This document shows positions 25,586 to 36,299 of a DNA stretch of 64,000 nucleotides, piece by piece. The DNA comes from Euglena gracilis (lineage: Eukaryota > Euglenida > Euglenophyceae > Euglenales): the NCBI GenBank assembly GCA_039621445.1, contig CP154954.1:50447847-50511846 (forward strand), written 5' to 3'. Below the pieces are notes generated by a model. That model was not told where the DNA came from. It saw nothing but the letters and a program-made list of their open reading frames with translations, and ran no database searches. Position 1 is the stretch's first letter; each line of letters begins with the position of its first letter. The translations under genes and the position numbers were made by a program.

Positions 25586-28297
25586 GTTAACTTAAACTGG
25601 AGGGGACCCAACCCCCCTGGGGGGGGGAGGACCAGCCAGCCAGCACCCCCCAGCCAGGCTGCAAACCCCCCTCCACCCCGGGGAGTCCTCTGAAATACTG
25701 TTCGGGCCAGCCCGGCGAAGCTGGGCTGAACCGACAAAAAATTCTCGGCGCAAAGCGCACACGCTACGCTGTCGATGTGCGCATTTACGCAAACCGACCT
25801 CATCTTCTGTCCAAAAATCACGGTATTTGTCACATCACTTTCAGCAGTGTGCATTCCCAGGTATTTATGGCCGTTCTTCGGGGGCAAGGGTGGGAGGGCA
25901 GTCGGGCCAGGCAGGTAGACACAGCCCAGGCAAAGAGACGGAGAGGCAAAGGGCCCAGGCAAAGAGAGGGCCGCGCCACGAAAGGGGGGCCGAGTCCTGG
26001 TTCCGACGGCAGGGACAAGCGGCCAACTTCCTAGATGGCCACCTAGGGCAATAAAACCGACGGGCCCGTCGGTCATTAAACTGAAATTCTGGTTTCATGT
26101 GCATATGGCGATGCTTTTCAAGGTGTGACCAAAGGAGATTGAGAGGAAATCTTGTAATGCTTTTTTTTATGCCTTTAATTTTTGGTTCTTTTGGCGCAGG
26201 GTGACTTCGTTTTGCCCAACATTTTTCACATTCCTTCCACCATCACTATGGGCCACCATGATTCCATTCATCCCTGTTTTGTGGTTGCAAACAAGTCGCG
26301 AGCTGCTGTTTGCTCTGCCATCATCTTCACAGGTTCTTCTTCCTACACCTCCTTTCCTCCCCAAATGTTCACCTCGTGGGTGATTACATCTGCGGTCCTT
26401 CGTGTTCTGCCGGTGCAGGTGCCCAAAGTGAGTGTGAACATATTTTCTCTGACAGTGGCAACCATTTTTAACACCTTTTGCAAACCAGCAAAAGTGAAAT
26501 TTGCATAATTTGTGGAGGAAAACAGCCAGTTATGGAGCTGCTCTTTCCTTTGTCGTTCCAATATGGCATAAATCCATCCAATTTTGAAAGGATGTTATCA
26601 CAAAAATGGCCGACGGGCCCGTCGGTCATTTGTTGCACTAGGTGGCCGCCTAGGAACTTAGGCGGCCTAACTTGCGCTCAACGTTGAAAGTGACTGGAGC
26701 ATTGCACAGATGCACAAGAGAAAGATCAAAAGCTTGAAAGCTACGCCGCCTAAAGTCAAACCTCCAACAGCAACTCGTTACCTGCTATGTTCAGTGTCGA
26801 GGACCTGGGCCAGGGCTTGGCTGAAGAGAAATATGTCGTCTTTTTGCACCCAAAGGCCTGCGGGACGGTAACCATTTCTCAGTGAACATAAAGTGAAAAC
26901 GATTTAAGGATCAGACAACCTTTGACCTTGGGCGTAAATCCAGTAAAATTTAGCAGGTTTTTTTCAAACCACCTGACGGGTGGCAAGGCAATTTTGCACT
27001 CCGGAAGTCGGGAGGGAAATTCTTGAACACCCATTTGAGAATTTTCATTCCGATTTAGCAACAATCTGGACGGTGCCTCCCCCACCCACCCTCTGAGTGC
27101 ATGGTTGCGTTGCACAATAAAAGCAATTTTGGCCGTTTTTAGGGAGCTTCCAGACAGATGTGCATTGGCCCCCATGGCTTTATCTTCAATCGTGGCCTGA
27201 GGCAACTTAGGCGGCCGGATTCACACTTAAGGGTTTTTTTCTTTAAAATGGGCGCATTTGCGCAAATTCACCATTTTTACGAAACACCTGGGACCCTGTA
27301 CCCTGACACACGGAAAACAGTTTATGAACTGTTGCAACCATGTGTTAGAGGGTTGCAACTCCAGGCAGTTGGGTACGAATGTTGCTTACTGAGTGACGCG
27401 AAGATTGCCGAGGGCGAGATCGGTGCTGTCATATGTCAAACAGGTGGGAAACACACACCCGTTGTTGTGACAAATTCAGTACTGGTGCTGATGCGGTGCC
27501 TGAACTGGTCATGGTGCTGCAGCCGCCTGCAAAGACACACAGAGCGATAATACATCACACACACTACATATTGCGTTCGCCAGCCGTCACGCGACTGATG
27601 TGTGTTTGTGCGCGCATTTGCGCGCACAAAGTATTTTTGTTTGTCGGCTGATTTGCGTGCACACAAGGCAAAACGTTGAAATTAAAATGGTATGTATGAA
27701 AATTTTGGTGAAAAGGGGCCGAAATGGCCAAAAGTTTCATTTTTGGGTGTTTTTTGGGGGGTTTATTCACCTCCAAGTTTTCGCTGAAAAACGCCAACCC
27801 AGCTGGATTTGGGCTTTTTGAGGCTTTTTTTTTGGGGGTACCGCCGGGTCCAGTTGGGTCCAGCCAGCATCTTTTTTCCAGCCAGCACCTTTTTCCAGCG
27901 TGCTTTCCAGCTTTTCTTGGCCATCCCCCCCCTCCCGGGGTCCTCAAGATAGCCCCTGCCAGGGGCACCAAGAGATCTGCGAGGTGTGGGCCATGACTGG
28001 CCAGTGCAAGTTTGGCCCAGGGCAAGTGGCTCCCACCCACACGCCCGTTGCTCCCGTGGCTCCCGCCTTGTGCAGTATGGGTTGCATCCATTGTTGCATT
28101 TCTGGGTGGCCCAGGCAAACCGTCTTCAAGGCAGGTGTCTGACCTCTCGGCTGGAGGCATTTGGGCTTGAGTGCCCTAAGTCCCACCCTGGCCGGCAGCC
28201 TTCTTTGTGTGCTACTTGTGACATTTCAGAGGCCTACAACTGCGGTTCAGGTGCCCAACTGAGGGAATTTATATCATCTGGAGGAGAGGCACACTGA
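24903..28297 (+). CDS. CCCH zinc-finger (RNA-binding type) gene
   Basis: Exons 24,903-25,171 and 25,507-25,585 build finger A: a Pro/Gln-rich leader, then ICLDWIKGQCRR|GRCRYLHPDLTQF, an exact C-x7-C-x4-C-x3-H finger like the second finger of muscleblind proteins. An Arg codon is split by a GT...AG intron. Exons 27,963-28,025 and 28,172-28,297 build finger B: ICEVWAMTGQCKFGPGQ|CPKSHPGRQPS (C-x8-C-x6-C-x3-H), again split between the second and third Cys. An exon at 26,771-26,867 (VEDLGQGLAEEKYVVF, LHPKACGT) may lie between, though its 5' phase needs another exon. Tandem CCCH fingers typically bind single-stranded RNA. A stop at 28,295 ends the last frame. A paralogous A'-B block lies at 39.25-40.75 kb. 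Confidence 0.65.
26013..26672. mobile_element. ~660-bp element with long imperfect terminal inverted repeats
   Basis: The left end (about 26,010-26,076) contains CTAGATGGCCACCTAGG and the palindrome ACCGACGGGCCCGTCGGT. The right end (about 26,604-26,675) contains CCGACGGGCCCGTCGGTCATT and CTAGGTGGCCGCCTAGGAAC. The right end reverse-complemented lines up with the left over about 60 bp. An open + frame inside (about 26,200-26,510, hydrophobic) has no known domain. Stray GGCAACTTAGGCGGCC motifs at 26,655 and 27,201 may be relics of other copies. Confidence 0.6.
26771..26867 (+). CDS. Candidate exon between the two zinc fingers
   Basis: Bounded by CTCCAACAG and ACG|GTAACC. The reading NSLPAMFSVEDLGQGLAEEK and then YVVFLHPKACGT ends in phase 0, which suits the next finger exon at 27,963. 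It is acidic-helical and then hydrophobic, and no domain is recognised. An internal ATG at 26,787 could instead make it a first exon. Confidence 0.4.
27963..28297 (+). CDS. Zinc finger B (split by a 146-bp intron)
   Basis: The acceptor is CCCCTGCCAG. The reading GHQEICEVWAMTGQCKFGPG Q is followed by donor GTGGCT at 28,026. The second part starts after GGGCTTGAG at 28,172 with CPKSHPGRQPSLCATC. Alignment with the unsplit copy at 40,010 (CKFGAKCSKLHPDQLPSHCR) is convincing around the third Cys, the His and PSxC. The tail (EAYNCGSGAQLREFIS, stop at 28,295) has lower third-position GC and may not all be coding. Confidence 0.6.
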
Positions 28298-28649
28298 GGG
28301 GATGATATTTTAGCGTGTTTTGTCACCTGATAATTTGTTTCAAACTCAAATTTAGGTCAAAAACAACCAAAACAATCCCTGCTGGGTCCGACCATTCATT
28401 TCCAGGAGTCATAGTATTAGCATTCACTTAACACCTGCGGGCGTGTGTCCCCCCCCAGGGCGTGTGTCGTGGGTGGATTGGGGCTGCTGGACCCCCTCTC
28501 CTCGGTGGGAGGGGTCGGTCAGTCCAGCCTGGCCGAAGGCTGGGCTGGAAAAGTTTTTTCAAGGGTAAGGGTGAGTTTTCAAAGGAACCTATTGCCAGGA
28601 GGAATTTTATATGTTGACACCTCCCCCTGCAGTGTAAAGAAGCTGTCGC

Positions 28650-28968
<319 letters not shown>

Positions 28969-29075
28969 TCAACGCACAGATACACCCACCACATGCGGAT
29001 GGAACCTCTCTGAAGAATACCCTGACCAATTCCGCCCCAATTTGCACTCCAGTTCGCTGCCGCATGTGACCTGAC

Positions 29076-29201
29076 TGGCTTGCCCATCCCGTGCCCATGC
29101 ACCCCGACCAACGTGACTACGACAGCGCCCCCTGCAGAGGCCCACTGTGGGGACAAGGCTTCCATTTCTGATGGTCCCCCTCGGGGAGATGCACACACGG
29201 A
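29076..29201 (+). CDS. Candidate exon, unknown product
   Basis: The frame LPIPCPCTPTNVTTTAPPA then EAHCGDKASISDGPPRGDA reads to a donor GAG|GTCCTT near 29,202. The Thr/Pro and Cys content is protein-like. The acceptor could be CACTCCAG near 29,050. The neighbouring frame reaching MHPDQRDYDSAPCRG is an alternative. Confidence 0.35.
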
Positions 29202-29501
29202 GGTCCTTAAAGGATAGGAAGATTTTTTTTTTTACTGACCCTTACCCTTACGTCCCCTTACTGACTCCTTGCGGACTGCCCTTGGGCCCAAGGGCAGGCC
29301 AGGGTCCGGGCTGGAGCCCTGTCAACAATTCAAAAGTCTTTGGTTGGTTTGGCAATGGACCGTGGAATGACAATGGACCATTATCCCCCGAAGTTGACCT
29401 GTTGCCGCCGATAAAGGTCGAGTTTTTTGCCCACCTTTCCTGTGGACATACGTGTGCTGGGAGCAGGCTTGTACTTGCCCATCGGGGGGGGGGGTGGGTT
29501 G

Positions 29502-29504
<3 letters not shown>

Positions 29505-29597
<93 letters not shown>
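29505..29597. repeat. (TA)n microsatellite
   Basis: About 90 bp of almost pure TA, immediately beside the inverted copy of the 7.9-kb repeat. Such tracts can extrude cruciforms. Confidence 0.97.
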
Positions 29598-29604
29598 GGG
29601 TGGG

Positions 29605-29775
29605 TGCTATGGGGTGCCTGCCCCTGGCAGGCACCCCCCTGGGGGGTGGGGTCCGGGGGGGGACCGAGAAAATTTTCATTGAAAATGGCCTTTTCCGGGC
29701 CCCTGGCGCCGGGGTCGGAGGGGGGTCTGCCTGCCCATAGCACCCCCCCCCCCGTGGGGTGGGCACCCGACTAAG
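29605..29775 (-). repeat. Dispersed hairpin repeat, inverted copy of 7.9 kb
   Basis: It reads as the reverse complement of 7,918-8,095: GAAAATTTTCATTGAAAATG, the CCTGGCGCCGGGGTC hairpin, GCCCATAGCACCCC and GTGGGGTGGGCACCCGACT. The exact end GGGCACCCGACT matches the start GTCGGGTGCCC of the other copy. Confidence 0.75.
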
Positions 29776-30621
29776 CAAAAGCCTGGCTGGGAGAGCAGAG
29801 TTTTTTCCCCATTGTGAACTGCTTGGCAAGATGGGAAAAAATCACATGAGGTGGTATATCAATGCACACTGGTGCACACAACCTTGTCTGGTAATGCTGA
29901 CTCTTCCAGGATTGCATATCAAACCTGCATGCAACAACATGCAATGCAACGAGTGCGCATAATGAGCCAAAGGGAAGTCTGCCAGGGAGAGGGAAGACCC
30001 CCTTGCAGAGTTCCAGCAGTTTGCACTGTCCCTCCTGAAATCTCTTGACGAGAACCTGTGCTGCCCAGCGCAGTGGCTGTTGGGATCTGCCTCTTGCTGG
30101 TTGCGCAAGTTTGAGTTGCCATCATACATGCCTTCAGGTTTTTTTGCAGACCCCCCGGGGAGGGGCTGCTGCAGCCAGCCCCGATTTTGGCCCAGCCCAG
30201 CCGCCCCCCCCCCCCCCCTGGGGTGCTGCTAGCCCTGCTATCCAGCCCCTTTTTGGAGGGCCCAGCCCAAATTTTTTTGAAAAAGGTGTTCAAAATGGCC
30301 TAAAAATGGTGTTTTTGGGGTGTTTTTTTTTTTTTGAGGGTTTGCCAGATGCTCATTTTTTTTCAAATCTGGTTTAGCAGGTCATTTTTTAGGCAATTGT
30401 CCGATTTCGGCCCGACCCAGCCCAGCCCAGCTCAGGTCCAACCAGGGGGGGGGGGGGCGGGTTAGCCACCAAATTTCTAGCCAGCCCAAATTTGCAGCCC
30501 TAGCCCAGGAACCCCCCCTGGGTCCTTAAAGAGATTGGGCTGGCTTTCAATTTCATTTGTACAGTTCTCCTAAATTGCATGAGTGTTCTCATTTGCACCT
30601 CATGCAGAATTGTCATTTCAG

Positions 30622-30875
30622 CAGTGACGTTGCCTGATGAGTTGCCACATGGCACATTTGCTTCGACGAGGGTGCTGGCACTCAACGACTGCTTCTCCGA
30701 TGATTTGGCACCTCAGTCCGCCGCAGGGCACTCCGCAGCGCTGCCCCACCAGGGTGGCTTCTGGGGCCAGGAACCTGCGCGGCTCAAGGGCGAGGGGCGA
30801 CGTTTGTACTCGTCCCCCGCCTTTGACTGCATCCTGCACGACATCCTGAGCGACCTGCGCGTCGTGTCAGCGTGA
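30622..30875 (+). CDS. Terminal exon, unknown product
   Basis: After TGTCATTTCAG the reading VTLPDELPHGTFASTR, VLALNDCFSDDLAPQSAAGH …, ending FDCILHDILSDLRVVSA, runs to TGA at 30,873. The codon bias matches other exons, and composition is that of a folded protein with a helical C-terminus. No family is recognised. Its upstream exons may include the 29.1-kb candidate, but the phase link is not established. Confidence 0.5.
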
Positions 30876-31648
30876 TGGGCCCCGATGAGGGGGGAAGGCC
30901 CCCGCCGGCCTTTCCCTCTTCTAGTCCTCTGGGGCGGGGTTGGGGGGGCAGACTGGTGGACTGGAACGGGAAAAGTTGCTGTGGTACAAATTCTGGACAA
31001 AATTTCGTCCAGGATTTCCCACCATTTTGAGGATCGGTGCAGGAGTTTTCAACGTAAATTTATGAAGAATCTGATTTCCTGTCGCACACGTCCAAAATTT
31101 TTCTTTGGCGCTTCACGCCGAAGATCTTGGAGTGTATTTTGTTCCAAATCGCCTGTTCAGAAGGTGTATTGATTTTCCAAACTGAAAGAATGCGTTTTTT
31201 TTTTAGCTTGATTTTGTTATTTGGGGGTTAGGAATTCGACCAGTTTTTGAAATTTGGATTTGGGGAAGTTTGGGATTTCGACGTGATGTATTTGCCTGAA
31301 AAAGTGGAGATTTTTTTCGTCCAGAATTTTTCCTGGCCGTTTCAAGTGCACGTCCAGAACTTTTCCTGGCATTTCAAGGATTTTCCCCGTATTTCTCCCG
31401 GCAGAATCTTTCCCGCCGGCAATTGTTCACGGTCAGACCTTTTCCCCAATACGATTTCAAGTGGGGGGTTTCCCCCCCACCTCCTCCACCAGAGGGGGGG
31501 GACAAGGCGCTGCTTAAGCCGAGGGGATCTCATCCCCCTCCGGGTTTCCAGCCAGCCAGCAGCCTTTATCCAGCCCGCCCAAAATTTTCAGCCTCTGAGC
31601 TGGAACCCCTGCCCTGGGGCGGGGGTGGCAGCCCCCTTCTGGCAAGTA

Positions 31649-32083
31649 CCCCCCAAGCTTGGTCTGCCTCTGGGGCGCGGAGGGAAAGGCCGGCCAGCGA
31701 TAGGTCCGAGGTTTGGCGCGGGCCCTGCCCTGGCGGCGGCGGCCACATTGCGGTGGCAGTGGCGTTGGCCCCCGGCCGAATGCCGGGCAGGCAAAGTGCG
31801 TCTTTGACGGGAAATCGCCGCGCGGTACTGGCCGACGTCGGCCAGTCAGGCTTGCCGCCAGTCAGGGTGTGTCACCGCAGTACGCTCCGCCGCCAGCTCC
31901 CACCCTCGTGACCAGAAGCGTTCGCCCGTGGCTTTTTTCGCGGGCGGCCGAGCACACCGCTTGAGCCGCCGCCCACCACTCGCTTTGCCTCCCCCCATCA
32001 CCTGCCCCCAGCAGGGCCCCGGAGCATTTGGCCCGGCGGCACCTGTCTGCCTGCCCGTCGATCCGGACCGCAGCACCCCACGG
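31649..32083 (+). CDS. Three phase-0 exons including a 27-nt microexon
   Basis: Exon 1 (about 31,649-31,824) reads PQAWSASGARRERPASDR … SASLTGNRRA and ends GCG|GTACTG. The second, 31,881-31,907, is only nine codons (YAPPPAPTL) between ACCGCAG and GTGACC. The third, 32,015-32,083, reads GPGAFGPAAPVCLPVDPDRS between CCCCAGCAG and GTGCAC. All junctions are phase 0. The product is Pro/Ala-rich and probably disordered. For the first exon an alternative frame (AGQAKCVFDGKSPRG) has similar codon bias. Confidence 0.45.
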
Positions 32084-32559
32084 GTGCACTCACGCTTTGG
32101 GTCGTGGCAGACAGCTGGGTTCTTGAAATCATTAATTAAGCGTTAAAATTGAAACCACCAATGCAACGATGTTCAGTTGGCATAGATCCGAAAGCTGATG
32201 CTAGGAACAAATGGACACAAAGGCCAAACAAACAAGGACACAAATGCTAGGATGACCCCCTCCTCTCTTGGTTGGAAGACGGATTTTCGCCAGGATGGAC
32301 CCCCAAGGCCTTGGCGATGGGTCATGAGAGGCCGGAAATCTTAGAAGAAAACATAGCCAGAGTGCCAAAGGAGTCTGACTCCCAGAAATCTGCAAAGGAA
32401 CAATGTTTTGGTGGGGAAATTGTGGTGGTAGTGTCTTCCGGAGAGGTGTTCATGGGCACAGTGCCAGCACTTTGGGTGCAGGGAAAGTGCAGATGACACG
32501 GGGTGTGTGTCATATAGACAAGCCCTGTCAAGGACAGGTCCAGGACAGGGGGGGGGGGC

Positions 32560-32705
32560 GGTCTTCTTTTTCTGTCTGGCTTGTCGATGACACCCTTCGT
32601 GTCAACTGCACGTTCCACGCATTTTGCCGTGCCAAGGACAATAAGGGGGTGAGGTATCTTGTCAGATTTTGGCTGTGCGGTGCAGGCGAAGCCAGCGGCC
32701 AATGA
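32560..32705 (+). CDS. Possible 3' exon
   Basis: The reading SSFSVWLVDDTLRVNCTFHA then FCRAKDNKG meets a donor-like GG|GTGAGG, or runs on to a stop at 32,703 (FWLCGAGEASGQ). The opposite strand is also open and protein-like over 32,322-32,702, so the strand is not settled. It could follow the 31.6-32.1 kb exons. Confidence 0.3.
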
Positions 32706-32709
32706 TCGT

Positions 32710-33790
32710 TGTTTTTTTTCCTTTTGCTCACATACACTGCACCACAGGCAGACTTTGCTTCAGTCCCCTCTAATTTCAGGGATCATATGAGGCAGATTCT
32801 TTTTCAGGTTTCTTTTCTCCCTTTTGCAGATGGGTGAAACCTTAAAAGTAAAAATCTCAATCAAACATATCTATAGCAATTTACAACCTTTCTTGAACCG
32901 GTTCAATCTTGGCTTGCTGTGATGCAATGGCGAGCATTCATCTCCCAAAATTTTAGTATTTTTCCTGTTTGGAAATGTTGTTCCTTTCCCTGTCAATCCC
33001 TCGGGGATGTTCCATTTGGTTTTCTGATTGCACAAGCTCCCCTGCTCGATACAGTAATTCGTCTCCTTCTCCAAAATTAATTCGTCGTGGCGGCTGATTT
33101 TTCATCTGCATTCTTCCATGGCGGGGTGAAAGTGATAGTTTTTGATCACATGTTCATTAATACGGACGTTATAATTAACTTTTGAAACACGTGAAAGTTG
33201 TGCATTTGAAGCTGAAGGGAACCCCACCCACACTGATCCAAGTTTCATCCAGCCAGCAGCCTTTTTCCAACCGAGTCAAAAAGGTTGGGTTTCCGCCAAC
33301 AGCCATTTTCCAACCAACTTAAATTGTCCAGGCTGGACCCCCCCCCCGCCCCCCAGCCCTTGGGACTTGTGACTCAGTCTCTATTCCTTGAGTCCCTCAG
33401 TGTGGACAGGGTGGGGGGGGGGTTCTGGCCAACACCCCCAGATGTTGGGAGGGGGTTCCGGACCCCAACCCCCCTCCCAATAGAAAAAAAGCAGCGAATT
33501 TTTTTTCCTCTGGTGCCGTGCTGGCAAAATGAGCAAAGGATGCCTTTTTTCCCCTCGCTTTTGAGCATATTACACTTTTTGGATGTTTGCATATTTTCCA
33601 CATGAAAAAAATGTTCAAAAACGCTCCAAAATTGAGCGTATTTGGATTTTTTTCAAAGGAAAATTGGGGATTTTTTTTCTCGCAGTTTTGGGTTGGTGTC
33701 CAGCCCTTTGCCTGCCAACAAAACCAAAGATTTCCCTGGCCCCCTTCAGTTTCGAGGAAGGAGGGTCCGACCCCCCCCTTCCATTCCATG
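32710..33790. other. Nothing recognised
   Basis: AT-rich DNA with short C and G runs, CCAGCCAGCAGCCTTTTTCC-type repeat fragments and no supported exon. Confidence 0.5.
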
Positions 33791-33796
33791 TTGGGG

Positions 33797-34251
33797 GGCC
33801 GGACCCCAGGGTTCGATATAAGGAGGGCGTACATGGTTTAGGTGGGGGGGGTGTCCCCCCCCCCCCCCCCCCCCTCCTGGCCCGCAGGGGGGGTCCGGAC
33901 CACCCCCCCCCCACCTGCAAGGGGGGTCCGGACCGACCCTCGGGGGCAAAAATTGACCCCCCCAAAAAGGTTCAATTTTTTCCTCCGGCGCTTCGCGCCG
34001 AAAATTTTTTGCATTTTTGGCACATTTTTGCCCAAAAAGTGCCCAAAATGGCACTTTTGGTCGTTTTGGGGGGTCAAAAATTTTCGGCCCGGCGCTTCGC
34101 GCCGGGCCGAAAATTCGGCCACCCTGACCGCGCACCTGTTTAGGTGGGGGGGGGGTGTCCCCCCCCCCCCCCCCCCCCCCCTCCTGGCCCGCAGGGGGGG
34201 GTCCGGACCACCCCCCCCCACCTGTCCTTATATCGAACCCTGCCGGACCCC
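33797..34251. mobile_element. Inverted-repeat element, CCAGGGTTYGATATAAGGA family, copy 1
   Basis: The left end is CCAGGGTTCGATATAAGGA (33,806-33,824) and the right end TCCTTATATCGAACCCTG (34,225-34,242). The flanks both read CCGGACCCC, a plausible 9-bp target duplication. The inside has TTTAGGTGGGG, long C-runs, CTCCTGGCCCGCAGGGG, and a pair of GCGCTTCGCGC hairpins around TTGGCAC…GTGCCAAAA. No ORF of note. Terminal repeats with 9-bp duplications are typical of Mutator-like elements, so this may be a non-autonomous relative. Confidence 0.7.
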
Positions 34252-34484
34252 CCACCGCCCCTCAAGGCTTCCCATACATCCCTGGGTGTGACTACCTGCC
34301 CAGGGATGTACCCCCCCCAGAGTGGGTCGGTCGCCTTGTATGGAAATTCAATCTGGGGATGTGGAAATTAAATTAGCTTGTGAATGGAGGGGGAATGGAG
34401 CAACCCCAGGGGTTGGAATGTTCGGTGGTGGTGGGTGGGGGTAAACCACAAACAAATCTCATCTCCACATCGGAACTTTCAATT

Positions 34485-34740
34485 TCACCAAATGATGGAC
34501 GGGAAGTTCCAATTTTCAAATCCGGGGCGTCGCTTGACGACCATCTTGTGAATGTCCACCAATGCGTAGCACATACGCCAGCCGTATGCCTGAAGCAAAG
34601 GCCTGCACACAAGTATATCAGATATCCGGTTGACGGGCCTGGCGTTGTATTCGCTACCCCCCACTCCCACACCGTATATAGCGGTCATGGTTTTGGACCA
34701 GTGGGCGGGCTGGTGGTCGTTCATATGTGGCACCCTGTTG
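34485..34740 (-). CDS. Weak minus-strand coding fragment
   Basis: Part of a 343-codon minus-strand open frame. Its last ~85 residues (VPHMNDHQPAHWSKTMTAIY, … LVCRPLLQAYGWRMCYALVD …) look like real protein with moderate third-position GC. The + strand here is also open. No domain is recognised; a decayed transposon ORF is possible. The remainder of the open frame (34,740-35,516) is probably chance, because it lies over a well-supported + exon. Confidence 0.2.
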
Positions 34741-35074
34741 TGCGATGCCAATATGCTCTCGGGGTGCGCATGTGCATGTGTGTGCGTAAACATGTGTGCG
34801 TACATGTCAGGCTTCTTTTCAAAGGAAGGGGCAGGCGGGGGGTTTTCTTTCCAGTGGGGGGGGATGCACGTTTTGGGGTGAGCAGTGCACACCCCCACCA
34901 TGCCACACAGTTTTGGGACCTTTTCAAGGAACCTTCCTGGGTTGGCCCAGCCAGGATTTACAATAGAGGTCTCTGTGGGGCCTATCCGGGCAAGCCCCAG
35001 CACCCCCACAGCACAACGCAGCCCCCCCCCCCCCTGGGACGGTGAAGCCTCCTGGGGGGTGTTCATTCCCTCAG

Positions 35075-36174
35075 AGTTGCATTTGGGGGTGGGCCACAGC
35101 GCCGGCGACGGGGTGCCGCGGTTGGGAGCAACAGCCCCGGCCGATGCCGCATTGGTCGGGCGCCTTGTGCCACCGTCGTCTGTCCCCGCCGACCTGGCCC
35201 GCCGCCTCCGCCTGTGCCCCGTGCACGGGCCGGTTCCCCCGTCGGAGCCCCCAGACCGCCCAACGCACAACCCCCACATCCATATGTCTTGTCCGGTGAC
35301 CTCCACCAAGATGTAGGTCCTCCACCAGGACCAGGAGTAGGACCTCCACCCCTCTCCCCCAAGGAGTGGGTTTGGCAGGTCCAGGTCTCGGGTTTGTGAC
35401 CTCCTGGACGGGGCTGGACAAGGAGGGTTGGCAGGAAACCCACCATTGATGTGGAGCATAAGAGTCCTCCCGAAGGTTTTCCCCCGAAAGACCTGCAGAA
35501 CCCCACCTCCCCCCACCTCCCTACCCGGAGGCCGGCCTTAATGATTCGGACCAGCCATCGCCGCTGTGGACGTCCCTGGAAATGACGGTGGGGGGGGCTT
35601 GAAAGGCTCACAAGAAGGCGCAAGGGCATCCATTTGCATTTCTTGTTCACCTCCACATTCATTTTAGACTGAGCACTAAACACAACAGCGAAAGGGCTCC
35701 AGCACAGCTCTTCTTGGGGGGTCTGATCACCTCTCCTGTGAACTATTCAGTTATTTGCTGCTTCATCGGCCAATGAACAAATGGGTTTTTGCCTGCTGAT
35801 TCACATGCCACTGAGAAATGAGGCTTCAGCTGCTGTGTGCAGTTTGTGGAAGCATGGGCGAAGTATGGGCATGGCACGCGGCCCACTGCGAGAGAGACGG
35901 CCACCGGCCCCCTCTGTGTACTCCCCCTCCCCCCTTCCCAGGCAAGTCCCTCGCCATCCCACCACCCCAGCGCCCACGTTACGTTGTAGCAGGGCCGCTG
36001 CATGTCCGGCCGGCCCCTGGCTGCTGCCCGCCCCGCACGCCTCCCGCGTTGCTGGGCCCCCCTGTGGCGGTCACCGCGTTTTTCTTCGGCTGTTGCAAGT
36101 GTTCTTGCGCTGCCGGGCTTCAGATGTTTCGGGATGACCTGGAAATGAAAAGGATGTGGGACGGGCAATTCTGA
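35075..36174 (+). CDS. Two-exon 3' part of an unknown gene
   Basis: Exon 35,075-35,295 follows TTCATTCCCTCAG and reads LHLGVGHSAGDGVPRLGATA … LARRLRLCPVHGPVPPSEPP … HIHMSCP, ending CCG|GTGACC in phase 0. Exon 35,971-36,174 follows CACCACCCCAG and reads RPRYVVAGPLHVRPAPGCCP … FFFGCCKCSCAAGL … DDLEMKRMWDGQF, with TGA at 36,172. Codon bias is strong in both. The Cys-rich, hydrophobic patch could be a membrane or metal-binding segment. No family is recognised. Upstream exons were not found. Confidence 0.5.
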
Positions 36175-36299
36175 ACACGTTCGCTTTGAATTTGTTTCAC
36201 TTGCTGCATTAGTTTGCGGTTGATCGGATGTGCAGAGGAAAAAAAAAACTGAATGTTAGTTGCAGGCATATTTTGTTATTTGCCGTTATGGGTGGGGTT

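Noticed and set aside
26879-27205. 108-codon minus-strand frame
   Set aside because: Looks plausible but has low third-position GC and overlaps the intron after a supported + exon.
27158-27550. 130-codon + frame (…YPDTRKTVYELLQPCVRG…)
   Set aside because: Protein-like by eye, but it starts inside a palindromic repeat and has no splice sites or codon bias matching other exons.
29452-29740. Ile-Tyr repeat ORFs
   Set aside because: Translation of the TA microsatellite, not a protein.
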